From Rhodocyclus tenuis (GTDB lineage: Bacteria; Pseudomonadota; Gammaproteobacteria; Burkholderiales; Rhodocyclaceae): a stretch of 64,000 bases of DNA. Under the pieces are notes generated by a model that had not been told where the DNA came from, did no database searches, and saw nothing but the letters and a program-made list of their open reading frames with translations. This document shows, piece by piece, positions 1-14,763 of the stretch; the stretch's first letter is position 1, and each line of letters begins with the position of its first letter. Location of the stretch: the NCBI RefSeq assembly GCF_014197755.1, contig NZ_JACIGE010000004.1, positions 1-64,000 on the forward strand, read 5' to 3'. The translations under genes and the position numbers were made by a program.

Positions 1-27
1 CTGTTCTTCGGTAAAGCGCTTCTTCAT
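1..27 (-). CDS. IS3-family transposase OrfA, N-terminal fragment (runs off window)
   Basis: Reading leftwards from an ATG at 27, the nine visible codons encode MKKRFTEEQ. This is the characteristic opening of OrfA proteins of IS407-type IS3 elements, which carry the helix-turn-helix that recognises the element ends. An AGGAGA Shine-Dalgarno lies eight bases upstream. Only nine residues are inside the window, so intactness cannot be judged. The identification rests on these residues together with the C-rich end sequence behind them. Confidence 0.65.
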
Positions 28-89
28 GTCCAATCTCCTTGTCGTCGTGGATTGGACTCTAAAGTCACGCGCTACTCAATTCGGGGGGG
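1..89 (-). mobile_element. End of an IS3-family insertion sequence (IS407-like)
   Basis: The left edge of the window holds the 5' end of an insertion sequence running off the window on the minus strand. The opening of the transposase gene lies at 1-27, preceded by an AGGAGA ribosome site. On the minus strand the sequence between the presumed outer end and the gene begins CCCCCCCGAATTGAGTAG (89 down to 72). This fits the C-run followed by AA..AGT that I recall for the ends of the IS407 group of IS3. The exact terminal base and any target duplication cannot be fixed from one end. Confidence 0.7.
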
Positions 90-109
90 ACGTCGAGGGA
101 CTCAAATGC

Positions 110-141
110 AAACGCCCCCAAGAGTCATTCTGGGGGCGTTT
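110..141. terminator. Inverted repeat, probable bidirectional terminator
   Basis: A perfect 10-bp stem (AAACGCCCCC at 110-119, GGGGGCGTTT at 132-141) encloses a 12-base loop. T-rich sequence follows on the plus side, with a weaker version on the minus side. It lies just outside the insertion-sequence end. It could terminate transcription leaving the element's flank or the leftward LysR gene. Confidence 0.55.
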
Positions 142-439
142 GTATTTGGGGAGTCCAGAAAATCTGGGTTAAGAATTCTTCGCGATGACGCCTTTGCCCG
201 GATGGTTCCTGTCGCCGGCAACGGGCGGGCCTTGGACGCATATGTTCCGGGTGACGGGCCGGTGCGGGGCAGGCTTACCCGCGCATTGCTGAATGAGTTG
301 GCCAACAGGACCAAAGGCCGAATTCTGGACTCTGTGAGCGACAACAGGCTGCTACTCGGCCTTTGCGGACGTCCGCTTAGACCATCGACACCGTCGGCTA
401 ACGTCCTGAAAACTGACATGCAGGCAACCTGGTTTCGAT
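142..439. other. Gap between IS flank and LysR gene, nothing recognised
   Basis: About 300 bases between the inverted repeat and the end of the LysR gene. Short open frames exist on both strands, but none has a ribosome site, a family-like composition or a recognisable motif. It may be decayed coding sequence next to the insertion element; I see no gene I can support. Confidence 0.4.
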
Positions 440-1381
440 CTACTGGTTGGCCTGTAACTCCGGCTCATTCAGTACGAATTCTGATTGATTGCCAAGCCGA
501 TCAAGCGCGAATTCAATAAACCGACGAACTCGTGCCGGTTGGGCACGGCGGCTACCGTAGTAGAGGTAGACCCCCATATGGTCGGTCATGTGCTGAAGAA
601 GCAAAGGTCTGAGTCTTCCAGCCCGGATATGCGGCGCTGCCGAGATCGCCGACAACTGCCCGATCGCCTGACCGTCCAGCACCGCTCGCAGTTCGAGTTC
701 GATGTCGTTGGTAGAAATTGCGGGCGGCAGGTCGCGGCTGACTAACTCGCCATCGACTTTCACGTACCACGGATAGACCTTCCCGGTCGCCGGATGGCGA
801 AAGACGCTACACCGATGCGCGGCCAGGTCTTCAAGGCGCAGTGGCAAGCCATGCCGCTCCAGATAGGCCGGCGATGCACAGATGATCAACTGGATGGGGA
901 AGAGCTTTCGGGCAATCAAGCCTTCTTCGGGGGGCGCACCGATCCGGAAGCCAACATCGGCCCGCTCCAGCACCCAGTTGCTGATGTGATCATCGAGATG
1001 CAGGTCGGGCTGTATCTCCGGGTATTGCTCACAGAACGCATTGAGTACCGGCCATATCACCGGAACAAAGCCCGAGCGGGGTGCGGCGATGTGGAGTGGC
1101 CCGGCGATTTCGTCCTTGGCGCTGCGGACGCGTTGCAGGGCTCGCTCCAGCATCGCCAAGGCGGGCTGCGTAGCCTCCAGGAGTTGCTGCCCTTCGTCGG
1201 TCGGGGAAATGCTGCGGGTCGTGCGATGCAGCAAGCGGACGCCCAGACGCTGTTCCAGTTGCGACAAGGCCTGACTGGCTGCCTGCGGACTCATGCCTTG
1301 AGCGGCGGCGGCCTTGCGCAGGCTACCCAGTTCGACGGCCTTCGCAAAGATTTCCATCGCCCGTAATTCGTTGATTGGCAC
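440..1381 (-). CDS. LysR-family transcriptional regulator
   Basis: A 313-residue LysR-type regulator. The N-terminal winged helix-turn-helix covers about residues 5-65 (LRAMEIFAKAVELGSLRKAA, then LGVRLLHRTTR, then TDEGQQLL). The effector-binding half follows, about residues 90-300. The form that opens with ELRAMEIFAKAVE and keeps LHRTTRSISPT is common among regulators of neighbouring oxidoreductase genes. It is transcribed divergently from the aldo/keto reductase run starting near 1.5 kb, with a roughly 110-180 base shared intergenic region, the usual LysR layout. It is therefore the likely controller of that run, with an unknown, possibly electrophilic or aldehyde-type inducer. That link is inferred from position only. 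Confidence 0.88.
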   Translation of the reverse strand: MPINELRAMEIFAKAVELGSLRKAAAAQGMSPQAASQALSQLEQRLGVRLLHRTTRSISPTDEGQQLLEATQPALAMLERALQRVRSAKDEIAGPLHIAAPRSGFVPVIWPVLNAFCEQYPEIQPDLHLDDHISNWVLERADVGFRIGAPPEEGLIARKLFPIQLIICASPAYLERHGLPLRLEDLAAHRCSVFRHPATGKVYPWYVKVDGELVSRDLPPAISTNDIELELRAVLDGQAIGQLSAISAAPHIRAGRLRPLLLQHMTDHMGVYLYYGSRRAQPARVRRFIEFALDRLGNQSEFVLNEPELQANQ

Positions 1382-1480
1382 CGTAGCTCAAGAGGTTGTT
1401 CAGAACAGGTCGATTATCAACTTTTAATTGCTACTGGTTCAAGCTTTTTGACCCTATTAAATGGACAGTGAGATGGCTAA

Positions 1481-3938
<2,458 letters not shown>

Positions 3939-3943
3939 TCCCC

Positions 3944-4417
3944 ATGAAAAACATCATTGCCACCGTGGCCACGGCTGGCTTGATTGCAAGTGCTGCTGGT
4001 GCCGAAGAACTGGCGGGCGTTCAAGTCACCCACATTGGTACGCAAGCGTCTGCCGCCGGCCCCACCGAGTTCTTTTCAGGGGTTGTCCGCATTGACACCC
4101 CTTTCAAAGGCAGCGGCCAGGCACGTATCAGCGGTGCCACCGTCACCTTCGAGCCTGGTGCGCGAACTGCCTGGCACACCCATCCGCTAGGACAGACCCT
4201 GATCGTGACCGCGGGCTCAGGGAGGGTACAGCAATGGGGTGGCCCGGTGCAGGACATCCGGGCCGGCGATACGGTCTGGATTCCACCCGGGGTCAAGCAT
4301 TGGCACGGTGCTTCTGGCAGCACCGCGATGACGCATATCGCCATCGCCGAAGTGCTCGATGGCAATGTCGTCGAATGGCTGGAAAAGGTCAGCGACGACC
4401 AGTTCGGAAGTCGATAG
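3944..4417 (+). CDS. Secreted cupin-domain protein (hydroxynitrile-lyase-like)
   Basis: A 157-residue single-domain cupin with a short Sec-type signal peptide (about residues 1-20, ending AAGA). The two cupin motifs are clear. Motif 1 is TAWHTHPLGQTLIV, giving two histidines and a glutamine. Motif 2 is WIPPGVKHWHGAS, giving the last histidine. Together they form a typical divalent-metal site. The sequence resembles small manganese cupins annotated as (R)-mandelonitrile lyase-like, which often lie among aldo/keto reductases and SDRs as here. It begins five bases after the second Tat reductase. True activity is unknown: it may be a lyase acting on carbonyl adducts, or a quercetinase-like or binding protein. 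Confidence 0.82.
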   Translation: MKNIIATVATAGLIASAAGAEELAGVQVTHIGTQASAAGPTEFFSGVVRIDTPFKGSGQARISGATVTFEPGARTAWHTHPLGQTLIVTAGSGRVQQWGGPVQDIRAGDTVWIPPGVKHWHGASGSTAMTHIAIAEVLDGNVVEWLEKVSDDQFGSR

Positions 4418-4446
4418 GCCAAGCTGAATAACGAAAGGAACACATC

Positions 4447-5277
4447 ATGGGCAAAGTTGTTGTCGTCATTGGCCCGGGTTCGATTGGCCAAGCCATCGCA
4501 AGAAGGGTTGGAGCGGGCAAGAAAGTTCTGCTGGCCGATCTGCGTGAAGAGAATGCTCTGGCTGCAGCCAAGACTCTCCACGATGCCGGGTTTGAGGTCA
4601 GCACCGCCGTGGTCGATGTTTCGTCACGGCAGTCAATCCATGAGTTGGTCGAGCAAGCGCAGGCACTTGGTGACATCAGCGGGCTGATTCATGCCGCGGG
4701 TGTCTCGCCAACGCAGGCATCTCCCGAAACCATCCTGAAGGTGGATCTGTACGGTACTGCCGTCGTGCTGGAAGAGTTCGGAAACGTGATTGCCCGGGGT
4801 GGTTCCGGTGTCGTTATCGCCTCGCAATCCGGCCATCGTCTGCCGGCATTGACCGACGAACAGAACAAGGCGCTGGCGCTTACCCCAGCCGATGAACTAC
4901 TGACGCTGCCGATGCTTCAGCCGGATCAAGTGAGCGATCCACTCCGTGCCTATCAGTTATCCAAACGCGCGAATTCGCTACGGGTCATGGCCGAGGCGGT
5001 TCGCTGGGGCAAGCGTGGCGCCCGGATCAACACGATCAGCCCCGGAATCATCATCACACCGCTCGCCAGGGATGAACTCACGGGCCCGAGAGGGCCGGGC
5101 TACCGGCGGATGATTGACCTGTGTGCCGTCGGCAGAGCCGGAACGCCGGATGAAGTAGGCAACGTCGCCGCCCTGCTGATGGGGCCGGATGGCGCGTTCA
5201 TCACTGGCAGTGATTTCCTGATGGATGGCGGCGTCACGGCTGCCTACTGGTTTGGTGAACTGGCCCCCGCCACATGA
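4447..5277 (+). CDS. Short-chain dehydrogenase/reductase (SDR)
   Basis: A 276-residue classical SDR. The cofactor loop near the N terminus is GPGSIGQ (residues 9-15). D-V at the end of beta-4 appears in VVDVSS and the NAG position reads HAAGV. The catalytic serine is in IASQSGH and the YxxxK pair in YQLSKRANS. The C-terminal GSDFLMDGG turn is normal. An insertion between the serine and the tyrosine (about 40 residues after SGHRLPALTDEQ) is longer than usual; it is seen in a subset of SDRs and may form a lid. The gene lies in the redox run, about 30 bases after the cupin gene and behind a GAAAGGAAC ribosome site. Substrate unknown. Confidence 0.88.
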   Translation: MGKVVVVIGPGSIGQAIARRVGAGKKVLLADLREENALAAAKTLHDAGFEVSTAVVDVSSRQSIHELVEQAQALGDISGLIHAAGVSPTQASPETILKVDLYGTAVVLEEFGNVIARGGSGVVIASQSGHRLPALTDEQNKALALTPADELLTLPMLQPDQVSDPLRAYQLSKRANSLRVMAEAVRWGKRGARINTISPGIIITPLARDELTGPRGPGYRRMIDLCAVGRAGTPDEVGNVAALLMGPDGAFITGSDFLMDGGVTAAYWFGELAPAT

Positions 5278-5324
5278 AGCTCGCTCTTGCGAAATTAACC
5301 GACAGAAACAACGGAGGAATCAAC

Positions 5325-6472
5325 ATGGAAAACTTCACCTTCTTCAATCCGACCAAGATCGAGTTCGGCACGGGCAAGGAGCAGCTGATTGGCCAGATTC
5401 TGGCCGGGCATGGCATCAAGAACGTCCTGCTGTGCTACGGCAGCGACCGGATCAAGCGCGACGGACTGTTTGCGACGGTGAGTGACAGCCTGAACGAGCG
5501 TGGCGTGCGATACGTCGAATGCGGCGGAATTGTCAGCAACCCGGTGCTTTCCAAAGTCCGCGAAGCCATTGCGCTGGCCCGCACGCATCAGGTCGATGCC
5601 GTCCTCAGCGTGGGCGGCGGCTCGGTGCTCGACAGCTCCAAGGCCATCGCCGCCGGCGCGCTTTACGCTGGCGATGTGTGGGACTTGTTCATCGGCAAGG
5701 GCAGCATCGAGGCTGCTCTGCCGGTTTTCGACATCCTGACGCTGGCAGCTACCGGCAGCGAAATGAACAACGGCGCTGTGGTCACCAATGAGCAAACCAA
5801 GGAAAAGTTTGCCATCAGCTCGGTACACACCTTCCCCAAGGTTTCCATCGTCAATCCCGCGCTGATGCAGACGGTGTCGCGCGACTATCTGGTGTATTCC
5901 GCTGCCGACATCATCGCGCACGCGATCGAGGGCTATTTCACCGCTACGGAGCAGCCCAGATTTCATTCGCGCATGGTCGAAGCCATCATCAACACGGTGA
6001 TCGAAACGACCGAGACCCTGCTCGAAAACCCGCAGGACTATCACGCCCGCGCCGAATTCGCCTGGGCCTCCACACAAGCCCTGAACGGTCTGATCTATGC
6101 CGGCACGGCCGGATTTAGCTACCCCAACCACATGATCGAGCACTCCTTGTCGGCGCTCTTCAATGTGCCACATGGCGCCGGCCTGTCGGTGGTCATCCCG
6201 GCCTGGATGAAGTGGTATCACAGCCGCAATCCGCAGCAGTTCCAGCGTTTTGCCCAACACGTATTCGGCGTGGATACCCCCGAACAGGGTATCGCTGCGC
6301 TGGAGGCGTGGTTTGACAAGATCGGCACACCCACCCGTCTGTCCCAGTTGGGGATTAGCGAGGCTGACTTGCCGAAGACCATCGAAAACATCCTCGGCAA
6401 CGCCCAGTGGTTCGGCATCGCCGAGATTTACACGCGCGACGTCGTTACCACCATTCTCAACCACGCACGGCA

Positions 6473-6476
<4 letters not shown>
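5325..6476 (+). CDS. Iron-containing alcohol dehydrogenase (YqhD/BDH type)
   Basis: A 383-residue group III metal-dependent alcohol dehydrogenase. The N-terminal Rossmann part has FGTGKEQLIG and GGGSVLDSSKAIA, the family nucleotide loop. The C-terminal helical part carries the metal ligands: D and H in AADIIAHAIEGYF, and two histidines in IEHSLSALFNVPHGAG. YqhD/butanol dehydrogenase enzymes reduce aldehydes to alcohols with NADPH and are known aldehyde-detoxification enzymes. The start at 5325 has a strong GGAGGA site, preferred over an upstream in-frame ATG at 5274 that overlaps the SDR end. It is translationally coupled to the next gene (ATGA). Confidence 0.9.
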
Positions 6477-9320
<2,844 letters not shown>

Positions 9321-9444
9321 TTCAAATTCAATGGGATTTATTGGGAGCAGGCAGCGCACTTCGACGCTTACGACTTAAGTAATTCTGAGGCAATACCACG
9401 GGTATCTTTTGGCCTTCCGCGCCACCACTCTACGGGAAGTGAAG

Positions 9445-10512
9445 ATGTTTTTTCAGACGAACATAAAAATCAATGGCATGGCCTGCGTGGCAGCCGCTAT
9501 TGGACTTTTTTCGGGGACTATCATGGCCGCAGACTACACGAAGAATCCGTTCACTTTGGCGTATGACGGAGCAATCACGGAGAATGTCAAGGGCGCCGTA
9601 AATATCAATCCGGTCAAGTACAAGCTCAACGGACTGGATATCGCCGCGAATGTATATACCCCGGCCAACTACGACCCAAACAGGAAATATCCGGTGATCG
9701 TAGTCGCGCATCCTAACGGTGGCGTCAAGGAGCAGGTGGCAGGCCTGTACGCGCAGCGCTTGGCTGAACAAGGCTACATTACGATCACCGCGGATGCGGC
9801 GTACCAAGGGGCAAGCGGCGGGCTGCCGCGCAGCGTGGACAAGCCTGCGAACCGTATCGAGGATATCCATGGCATGGCCGATTTCATTACTCAGTATCCC
9901 GGAGTCGATGCGAAACGCCTGGGGCTCCTCGGCATCTGCGGCGGCGGTGGCTACTCCTTGGCCGCTGCGGCAACCGACAAGCGGTTCAAGTCGATCAGCA
10001 CCGTAAGCATGTTCAACTCCGGACGGGTTCGTCGCAATGGCTACGTCGATTCCCAACTTGGCAGCATCCAACAGCGCTTGCAGCAGGCTGTCGACGCCCG
10101 CGCTCAGGAGACGGCTGGAGGGGAAGTGCTTTATTCCGGCGACGCCAATCTGACGGATGAGCAGATCGCCAAATTGCCGTTCGACCTTTATCGACAGGGT
10201 TATGCGTACTACTGGAAGACGCATGCGCACCCCAACTCGACGTTCAAGTACACCACGAGCAGTCTGCTGGACCTGATGCGCTTCGACGCTACCGACCACC
10301 TCGAACTGATTCAGCAGCCGTTGCTGATGATCGCAGGCAGCAAGGCCGATAGCCTGTACATGAGCGAGGATGCGTTTGCCAAAGCCACCGGCACGAAGGA
10401 CAAGGAATTGTTCAGGATCGATGGTGCGACACACATCGAAACGTACTGGGTTCCGAAGTATGTCGATGCAGCCCTTACCAAGCTGACGGCGTTCTACGCG
10501 AGAACCCTGTAA
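9445..10512 (+). CDS. Secreted alpha/beta hydrolase with cysteine in the nucleophile elbow
   Basis: A 355-residue alpha/beta hydrolase with a signal peptide (about residues 1-32, ending IMAADY). The nucleophile elbow reads GICGGGGYS, placing a cysteine (C165) where serine is usual, as in dienelactone hydrolases. The oxyanion strand is VVAHPNGG. A late acidic region (IAGSKADSLYM) and IDGATHIETYW supply candidate aspartate and histidine. The start at 9445 has GGGAAGTGAAG upstream; an in-frame TTG at 9409 is less likely. About 120 bases separate it from the exporter gene, so it may have its own promoter. Substrate unknown; esters or lactones formed during carbonyl metabolism are possible. Confidence 0.8.
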   Translation: MFFQTNIKINGMACVAAAIGLFSGTIMAADYTKNPFTLAYDGAITENVKGAVNINPVKYKLNGLDIAANVYTPANYDPNRKYPVIVVAHPNGGVKEQVAGLYAQRLAEQGYITITADAAYQGASGGLPRSVDKPANRIEDIHGMADFITQYPGVDAKRLGLLGICGGGGYSLAAAATDKRFKSISTVSMFNSGRVRRNGYVDSQLGSIQQRLQQAVDARAQETAGGEVLYSGDANLTDEQIAKLPFDLYRQGYAYYWKTHAHPNSTFKYTTSSLLDLMRFDATDHLELIQQPLLMIAGSKADSLYMSEDAFAKATGTKDKELFRIDGATHIETYWVPKYVDAALTKLTAFYARTL

Positions 10513-10565
10513 ACCTTGGTGCGCTTTGCTTCAGCTTGTCACCATCAGATGAGAGGGAGTTGTCG

Positions 10566-11117
<552 letters not shown>

Positions 11118-11483
11118 AGCAGGACGGCCATTTCAGCATGTTCGTGAGGGAGCCAGCACAACTCGGCCATCAAGTCGTAGTTTGCGGCTCACTACTGGTC
11201 GCTTTCGTTGTGCTCAGTGTTGCGCGAAATGGCCCCTGTTGAAGTTCCGAACTGGTGGGTTAGGGGCGGAAGTATGCGCCCGCCGGAACTGGGAGCGGAC
11301 GTTCAATCGTCCAGTACTGACATTGTCAGCAACCCGACCGCATTGCAGACGTAGCTCGGTAGGTGCGCCAACGTCCGCACTGGCCGAAATCCGGCCTCAT
11401 GCTGTGACAATAGGCAGTTCCTGGGCCAAAGCGAATACTCGACGCGATGATCATCGCTGCAGTTAAGGCGAATGCTTGGGCCC
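11118..11483. other. Gene-free stretch at the right edge of the accessory region
   Basis: About 365 bases after the decayed reductase. I see no open frame with a ribosome site or family-like sequence on either strand, and no clear repeat. It probably holds decayed sequence at the junction between the accessory run and the conserved chromosome, which resumes at the nrdJ terminator. Confidence 0.45.
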
Positions 11484-11520
11484 AAAAAAATCCCCGGTGC
11501 GCAGTTGATCACCGGGGATT
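11484..11520 (-). terminator. Rho-independent terminator of nrdJ
   Basis: An 11-bp perfect stem (AATCCCCGGTG at 11489-11499, CACCGGGGATT at 11510-11520) has a 10-base loop. On the minus strand it is followed by a run of seven T (11490 down to 11484). It lies about 50 bases past the nrdJ stop. Confidence 0.88.
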
Positions 11521-11572
11521 CTTTACTTATGCGCCAACGCACAGCACATCGGCGCATATTGCCTCGATAAGT

Positions 11573-14458
11573 CTAGCCGCAGGCACCGACTGCGCCGCAG
11601 GCGGTGCAGAAGTCGCAGCCGTCCTTTCGGATCACGGTGTGGTTGCCGCACTCGTTGCACAGCTTGCCGGCGGTCGGCTTGGCGGCGGTGCTTTCCTTCG
11701 GCGTTTCGAGAATGCCCATCTGCGTGATCGGCAGGCCGTTTTCGTCGAGGATGCCGAGCATGGCGTAGCGGTGGATGATCAGGTGCGCGAGGTAGGCAAC
11801 GGTCGACGGGTAGGTCTGCTGCTTGCGCGTGCCGGGGACGAAGGCCATGAAATCGCCGAGCGGTTCCGGGTAGTCGAGCAGCTTCCTGAGCTTCATGCCG
11901 ATCCACGCCGGATCGACGACGCGCATGTCGAGCGACAAGAGCTTGGTCAGGCCGTCGAGCGAGCGCGGGTAGTTGCCGGAGAGCCACACCGAGTAGGGGC
12001 GGGTGACGCCGTCGGGCAGCGTGATTTCCTTGAGGCCGAGGACGAAGTCTTCGCCGGTGGCCGGGTTGAAAACGTCGACCGTCCACGACAGCGTGCCGTC
12101 GGTGCCGGTCTTCGGTTCCTTGAGGCTGAACAGCGCGTCGAGCACCGGCGTCGGGCCGTCGTTGCGGAAGGTGCCGATCTGTTCAACGCGGTACTGGATC
12201 AGCTGCGCCAGCGCGGCGACGATCGAGGGCATGCGCTTGTGCTCGCCGTGCGGCGGGAAGGGCATGTCGAAGCCTTCGTCGCTCGCCGTCTTGGCGAGCG
12301 ATTCGAGCTTGAGCTTAAGCCAGCCCGAATCGTTGGCGCGCATGTCCATCGACAGCGTCTTGGCGACGGCGCCGAGGCCGCGCGGTGCGGCCGGGCCGTT
12401 GACCCAGACTTCGAAGGGCCAGGCGCGGCCTTCCTGCTCGACATGGCCGACGAAGAGCGCGAACTTGCCGTGCGGCTGGTCAATCATGTAGGTCCACGCC
12501 AGGTTGCCGTCGGCGAGGTTGGGGCGGTTCGGCCAGCGCAGGCTGGAGAGCACCGGTGCCGGCAGCGTCTTGATCGTCAGGCGACGGTTGGCGTCGCCAT
12601 TGACGAAGTCCTGCGGCTGCTTCTTTTCTTCGGCCTGCTTCTGCGATTCGACCGAGAGCACCGAGCCGAGCACGCTGTTCGGACGGTAGGTGGCGAGCCC
12701 CTTGAGGCCCGACTTCCAGGCGCTCATGTAGAGATCCTGGAAATCCTCGTAGGGGTAGTCGCCCGGCACGTTGACCGTCTTGGAAATGGCGGTGTCGATG
12801 AACGGCGCGACGGCGGCAACCATGTCCTTGTGCGCCTGCGCCGAGATTTCCAGCGCGGTGACGAAGAAATCGGGCAGCTTTTCAACGTCGCCGCCGGTGT
12901 GCTTGTACAGACGCCACGCGTAATCCTCGACCGCGTATTCCTTGAGCGTGCCGTCGGGCATGCGCTTCTTGCGGTTGTAGGTCCACGAGAAGGGCGGTTC
13001 GATACCGTTCGACGCGTTGTCGGCAAAGGCCAGCGAGATGGTGCCGGTCGGCGCGATCGACAGCAGGTGCGAGTTGCGCAGGCCGTGCTTGCGAATCTCG
13101 GCCTTGATCTCGGCCGGCAGGCGCGAGGCGAAGTTGCCGCCGGAGAGATACAGCTCGGCGTTGAACAGCGGGAAGGGGCCACGTTCCTTGGCCAGCTCGA
13201 TCGATTCGAGATAAGCCGTGTCGCGCAGGAATTCGGAGATGCGCGAGGCCATCGCCATCGCTTCCGGACGGTCGTAACGCAGGCGCAGCATGCACAGCGC
13301 GTCGCCCAGACCGGTGAAGCCGAGGCCGATGCGGCGCTTGTTGGCGGCTTCTTCGCGCTGGCGATCGAGCGGCCAGGCGGTGACGTCGAGCACGTTGTCG
13401 AGCATGCGCGTCGACACGCGGATCACCTCGGCAAAGCCGGCGAAGTCGAACTCGGCGCGGTCGCTGAAGGCGTCCTTGACGAACAGCGTCAGGTTGATCG
13501 AGCCGAGGCAGCAGCAGCCGTAAGGCGGCAGCGGCTGTTCGGCGCAGGGGTTCGTGGCCTCGATCAGCTCGCAGTAGTAGAGGTTGTTGTCCTTGTTCAT
13601 GCGGTCGAGGAAGAGGATCCCCGGCTCGGCATGGTCGTAGGTGGAGCGCATCACCTGATCCCAAAGGTCGCGCGCGCGCACCTTGCGATAGACCCACAGG
13701 CCGTCTTCACGCTGGTAGGCGCCGGCGCGGCGCATGTCGGCGTTCGGCTCGGCGCGATGCGTCAGCTCGATTTCGGCGTCGGCTTCGACCGCCTGCATGA
13801 ACGGGTCGGTAACGCCGATCGAGATGTTGAAGTTGGAGAGGTCGCCCTTGTCCTTGGCGTGGATGAACAGTTCGATGTCCGGATGATCGCAGCGCAGCAC
13901 GCCCATCTGCGCGCCGCGGCGGGCACCGGCCGATTCGACGGTTTCGCACGAGCGGTCGAAGACGCGCATGTACGACACCGGGCCGGAAGCACGCGACTGC
14001 GTGCCCTTGACGCGCGCGCCCTGCGGCCGGATCGACGAGAAGTCGTAGCCGACGCCGCCACCGCGACGCATGGTTTCGGCGGCCTGCGCCAGTGCGGTGT
14101 AGATGCCCGGCTTGCCGTCGACGACCTCGACGATCGAATCGCCGACCGGCTGCACGAAGCAGTTGATCAGCGTTGCCGCCAGATCGGTACCGGCGGCCGA
14201 GTTGATGCGTCCGGCCGGGACGAAGCCGGTTTCCTGCGCCCACTGGAAGCGCGCTTCCCAATGCGCGCGCTGCTTTTCGTTTTCGTTCGCGGCGAGCGCG
14301 CGGGCGACGCGGCGGCGCACGTCATGGACGCTGTTTTCCTTGCCTTTGGCGTACTTCTCGATCAGTACCTCGACCGAAATTTCCTGTTCCGGCAGTGGCG
14401 CGAATTTGGGGGCTTCGGGGATGGCGGTCAGGGACAACTGCTGTGCTTCGTGGCTCAT
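11573..14458 (-). CDS. nrdJ: Adenosylcobalamin-dependent (class II) ribonucleotide reductase
   Basis: A 961-residue vitamin B12-dependent ribonucleoside reductase making deoxyribonucleotides without oxygen. The barrel has [39 protein letters not shown] (active-site cysteine region) and [16 protein letters not shown]. Two homologous C-terminal repeats follow ([24 protein letters not shown] and [24 protein letters not shown]), resembling TSCPD domains. The protein ends in a CxxC..CxxC zinc-ribbon-like tail that may serve disulfide reduction. The start at 14458 ([10 protein letters not shown]) has GGAGAAG upstream; an earlier in-frame start would add 52 unconserved residues. Two NrdR-like boxes lie 130-180 bases upstream. 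Confidence 0.95.
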   Translation of the reverse strand: MSHEAQQLSLTAIPEAPKFAPLPEQEISVEVLIEKYAKGKENSVHDVRRRVARALAANENEKQRAHWEARFQWAQETGFVPAGRINSAAGTDLAATLINCFVQPVGDSIVEVVDGKPGIYTALAQAAETMRRGGGVGYDFSSIRPQGARVKGTQSRASGPVSYMRVFDRSCETVESAGARRGAQMGVLRCDHPDIELFIHAKDKGDLSNFNISIGVTDPFMQAVEADAEIELTHRAEPNADMRRAGAYQREDGLWVYRKVRARDLWDQVMRSTYDHAEPGILFLDRMNKDNNLYYCELIEATNPCAEQPLPPYGCCCLGSINLTLFVKDAFSDRAEFDFAGFAEVIRVSTRMLDNVLDVTAWPLDRQREEAANKRRIGLGFTGLGDALCMLRLRYDRPEAMAMASRISEFLRDTAYLESIELAKERGPFPLFNAELYLSGGNFASRLPAEIKAEIRKHGLRNSHLLSIAPTGTISLAFADNASNGIEPPFSWTYNRKKRMPDGTLKEYAVEDYAWRLYKHTGGDVEKLPDFFVTALEISAQAHKDMVAAVAPFIDTAISKTVNVPGDYPYEDFQDLYMSAWKSGLKGLATYRPNSVLGSVLSVESQKQAEEKKQPQDFVNGDANRRLTIKTLPAPVLSSLRWPNRPNLADGNLAWTYMIDQPHGKFALFVGHVEQEGRAWPFEVWVNGPAAPRGLGAVAKTLSMDMRANDSGWLKLKLESLAKTASDEGFDMPFPPHGEHKRMPSIVAALAQLIQYRVEQIGTFRNDGPTPVLDALFSLKEPKTGTDGTLSWTVDVFNPATGEDFVLGLKEITLPDGVTRPYSVWLSGNYPRSLDGLTKLLSLDMRVVDPAWIGMKLRKLLDYPEPLGDFMAFVPGTRKQQTYPSTVAYLAHLIIHRYAMLGILDENGLPITQMGILETPKESTAAKPTAGKLCNECGNHTVIRKDGCDFCTACGAVGACG

Positions 14459-14588
14459 GTGCGGCTTCTCCGTATTCGGGGTGGGGCGGGCGTCGCGGCG
14501 AGGCGACGGGCGCCGGGAAACTGTGCTGCGCTCCGGGCTCGCGTGGCATGGCGAGAAGCGGGCAGGGGTCGTGTGGACGCTGACTAAG

Positions 14589-14635
14589 CTACTACAGGTA
14601 GTGTTGTTGCGCAATCGGTTGACTAGATGTAGTTT
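14589..14635 (-). promoter_or_regulatory. Tandem NrdR boxes upstream of nrdJ
   Basis: Read on the minus strand, ACACTACCTGTAGTAG (14604-14589) matches the NrdR consensus ACACTATATATAGTGT at 12 of 16 positions. AAACTACATCTAGTCA (14635-14620) matches at 11 of 16. The boxes start exactly 31 bases apart, about three helical turns, the spacing NrdR dimers need. NrdR is the ATP/dATP-sensing repressor of ribonucleotide reductase genes. I infer repression of nrdJ when dATP is abundant. Confidence 0.75.
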
Positions 14636-14717
14636 TTTTGTGTGTCGCTTTCCGGTGCCGGGAAATGCCGAAAAATCAAGTCATAGCGTGCAACCGTATG
14701 TTTTCGCGCCATGAAAA

Positions 14718-14744
14718 AGACGCCCCGCGGGGCGTCTCTTTTTT
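14718..14744. terminator. Rho-independent terminator of ackA
   Basis: A 9-bp perfect stem (AGACGCCCC at 14718-14726, GGGGCGTCT at 14729-14737) has a very short loop. T-rich tails lie on both sides (TTTTTT on plus, TCTTTTTCAT on minus). It lies about 25 bases past the ackA stop on the minus strand and could also block rightward transcription. Confidence 0.85.
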
Positions 14745-14763
14745 GTTGCACCAGCGCTGGTTT

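Noticed and set aside
52-519. Plus-strand open frame spanning the IS end and flank
   Set aside because: It crosses the insertion-sequence terminus and a hairpin, so it is a chance frame rather than a gene.
11447-14587. A 1046-codon open frame on the plus strand opposite nrdJ
   Set aside because: It is an antisense shadow of a GC-rich gene: Arg/Gly/Asp/Val-rich sequence, no family motifs, and nrdJ on the other strand is unmistakable.
14459-14760. Possible cobalamin riboswitch upstream of nrdJ
   Set aside because: No B12-box-like conserved segment was found in the leader; only NrdR-like boxes and GC-rich sequence are visible.
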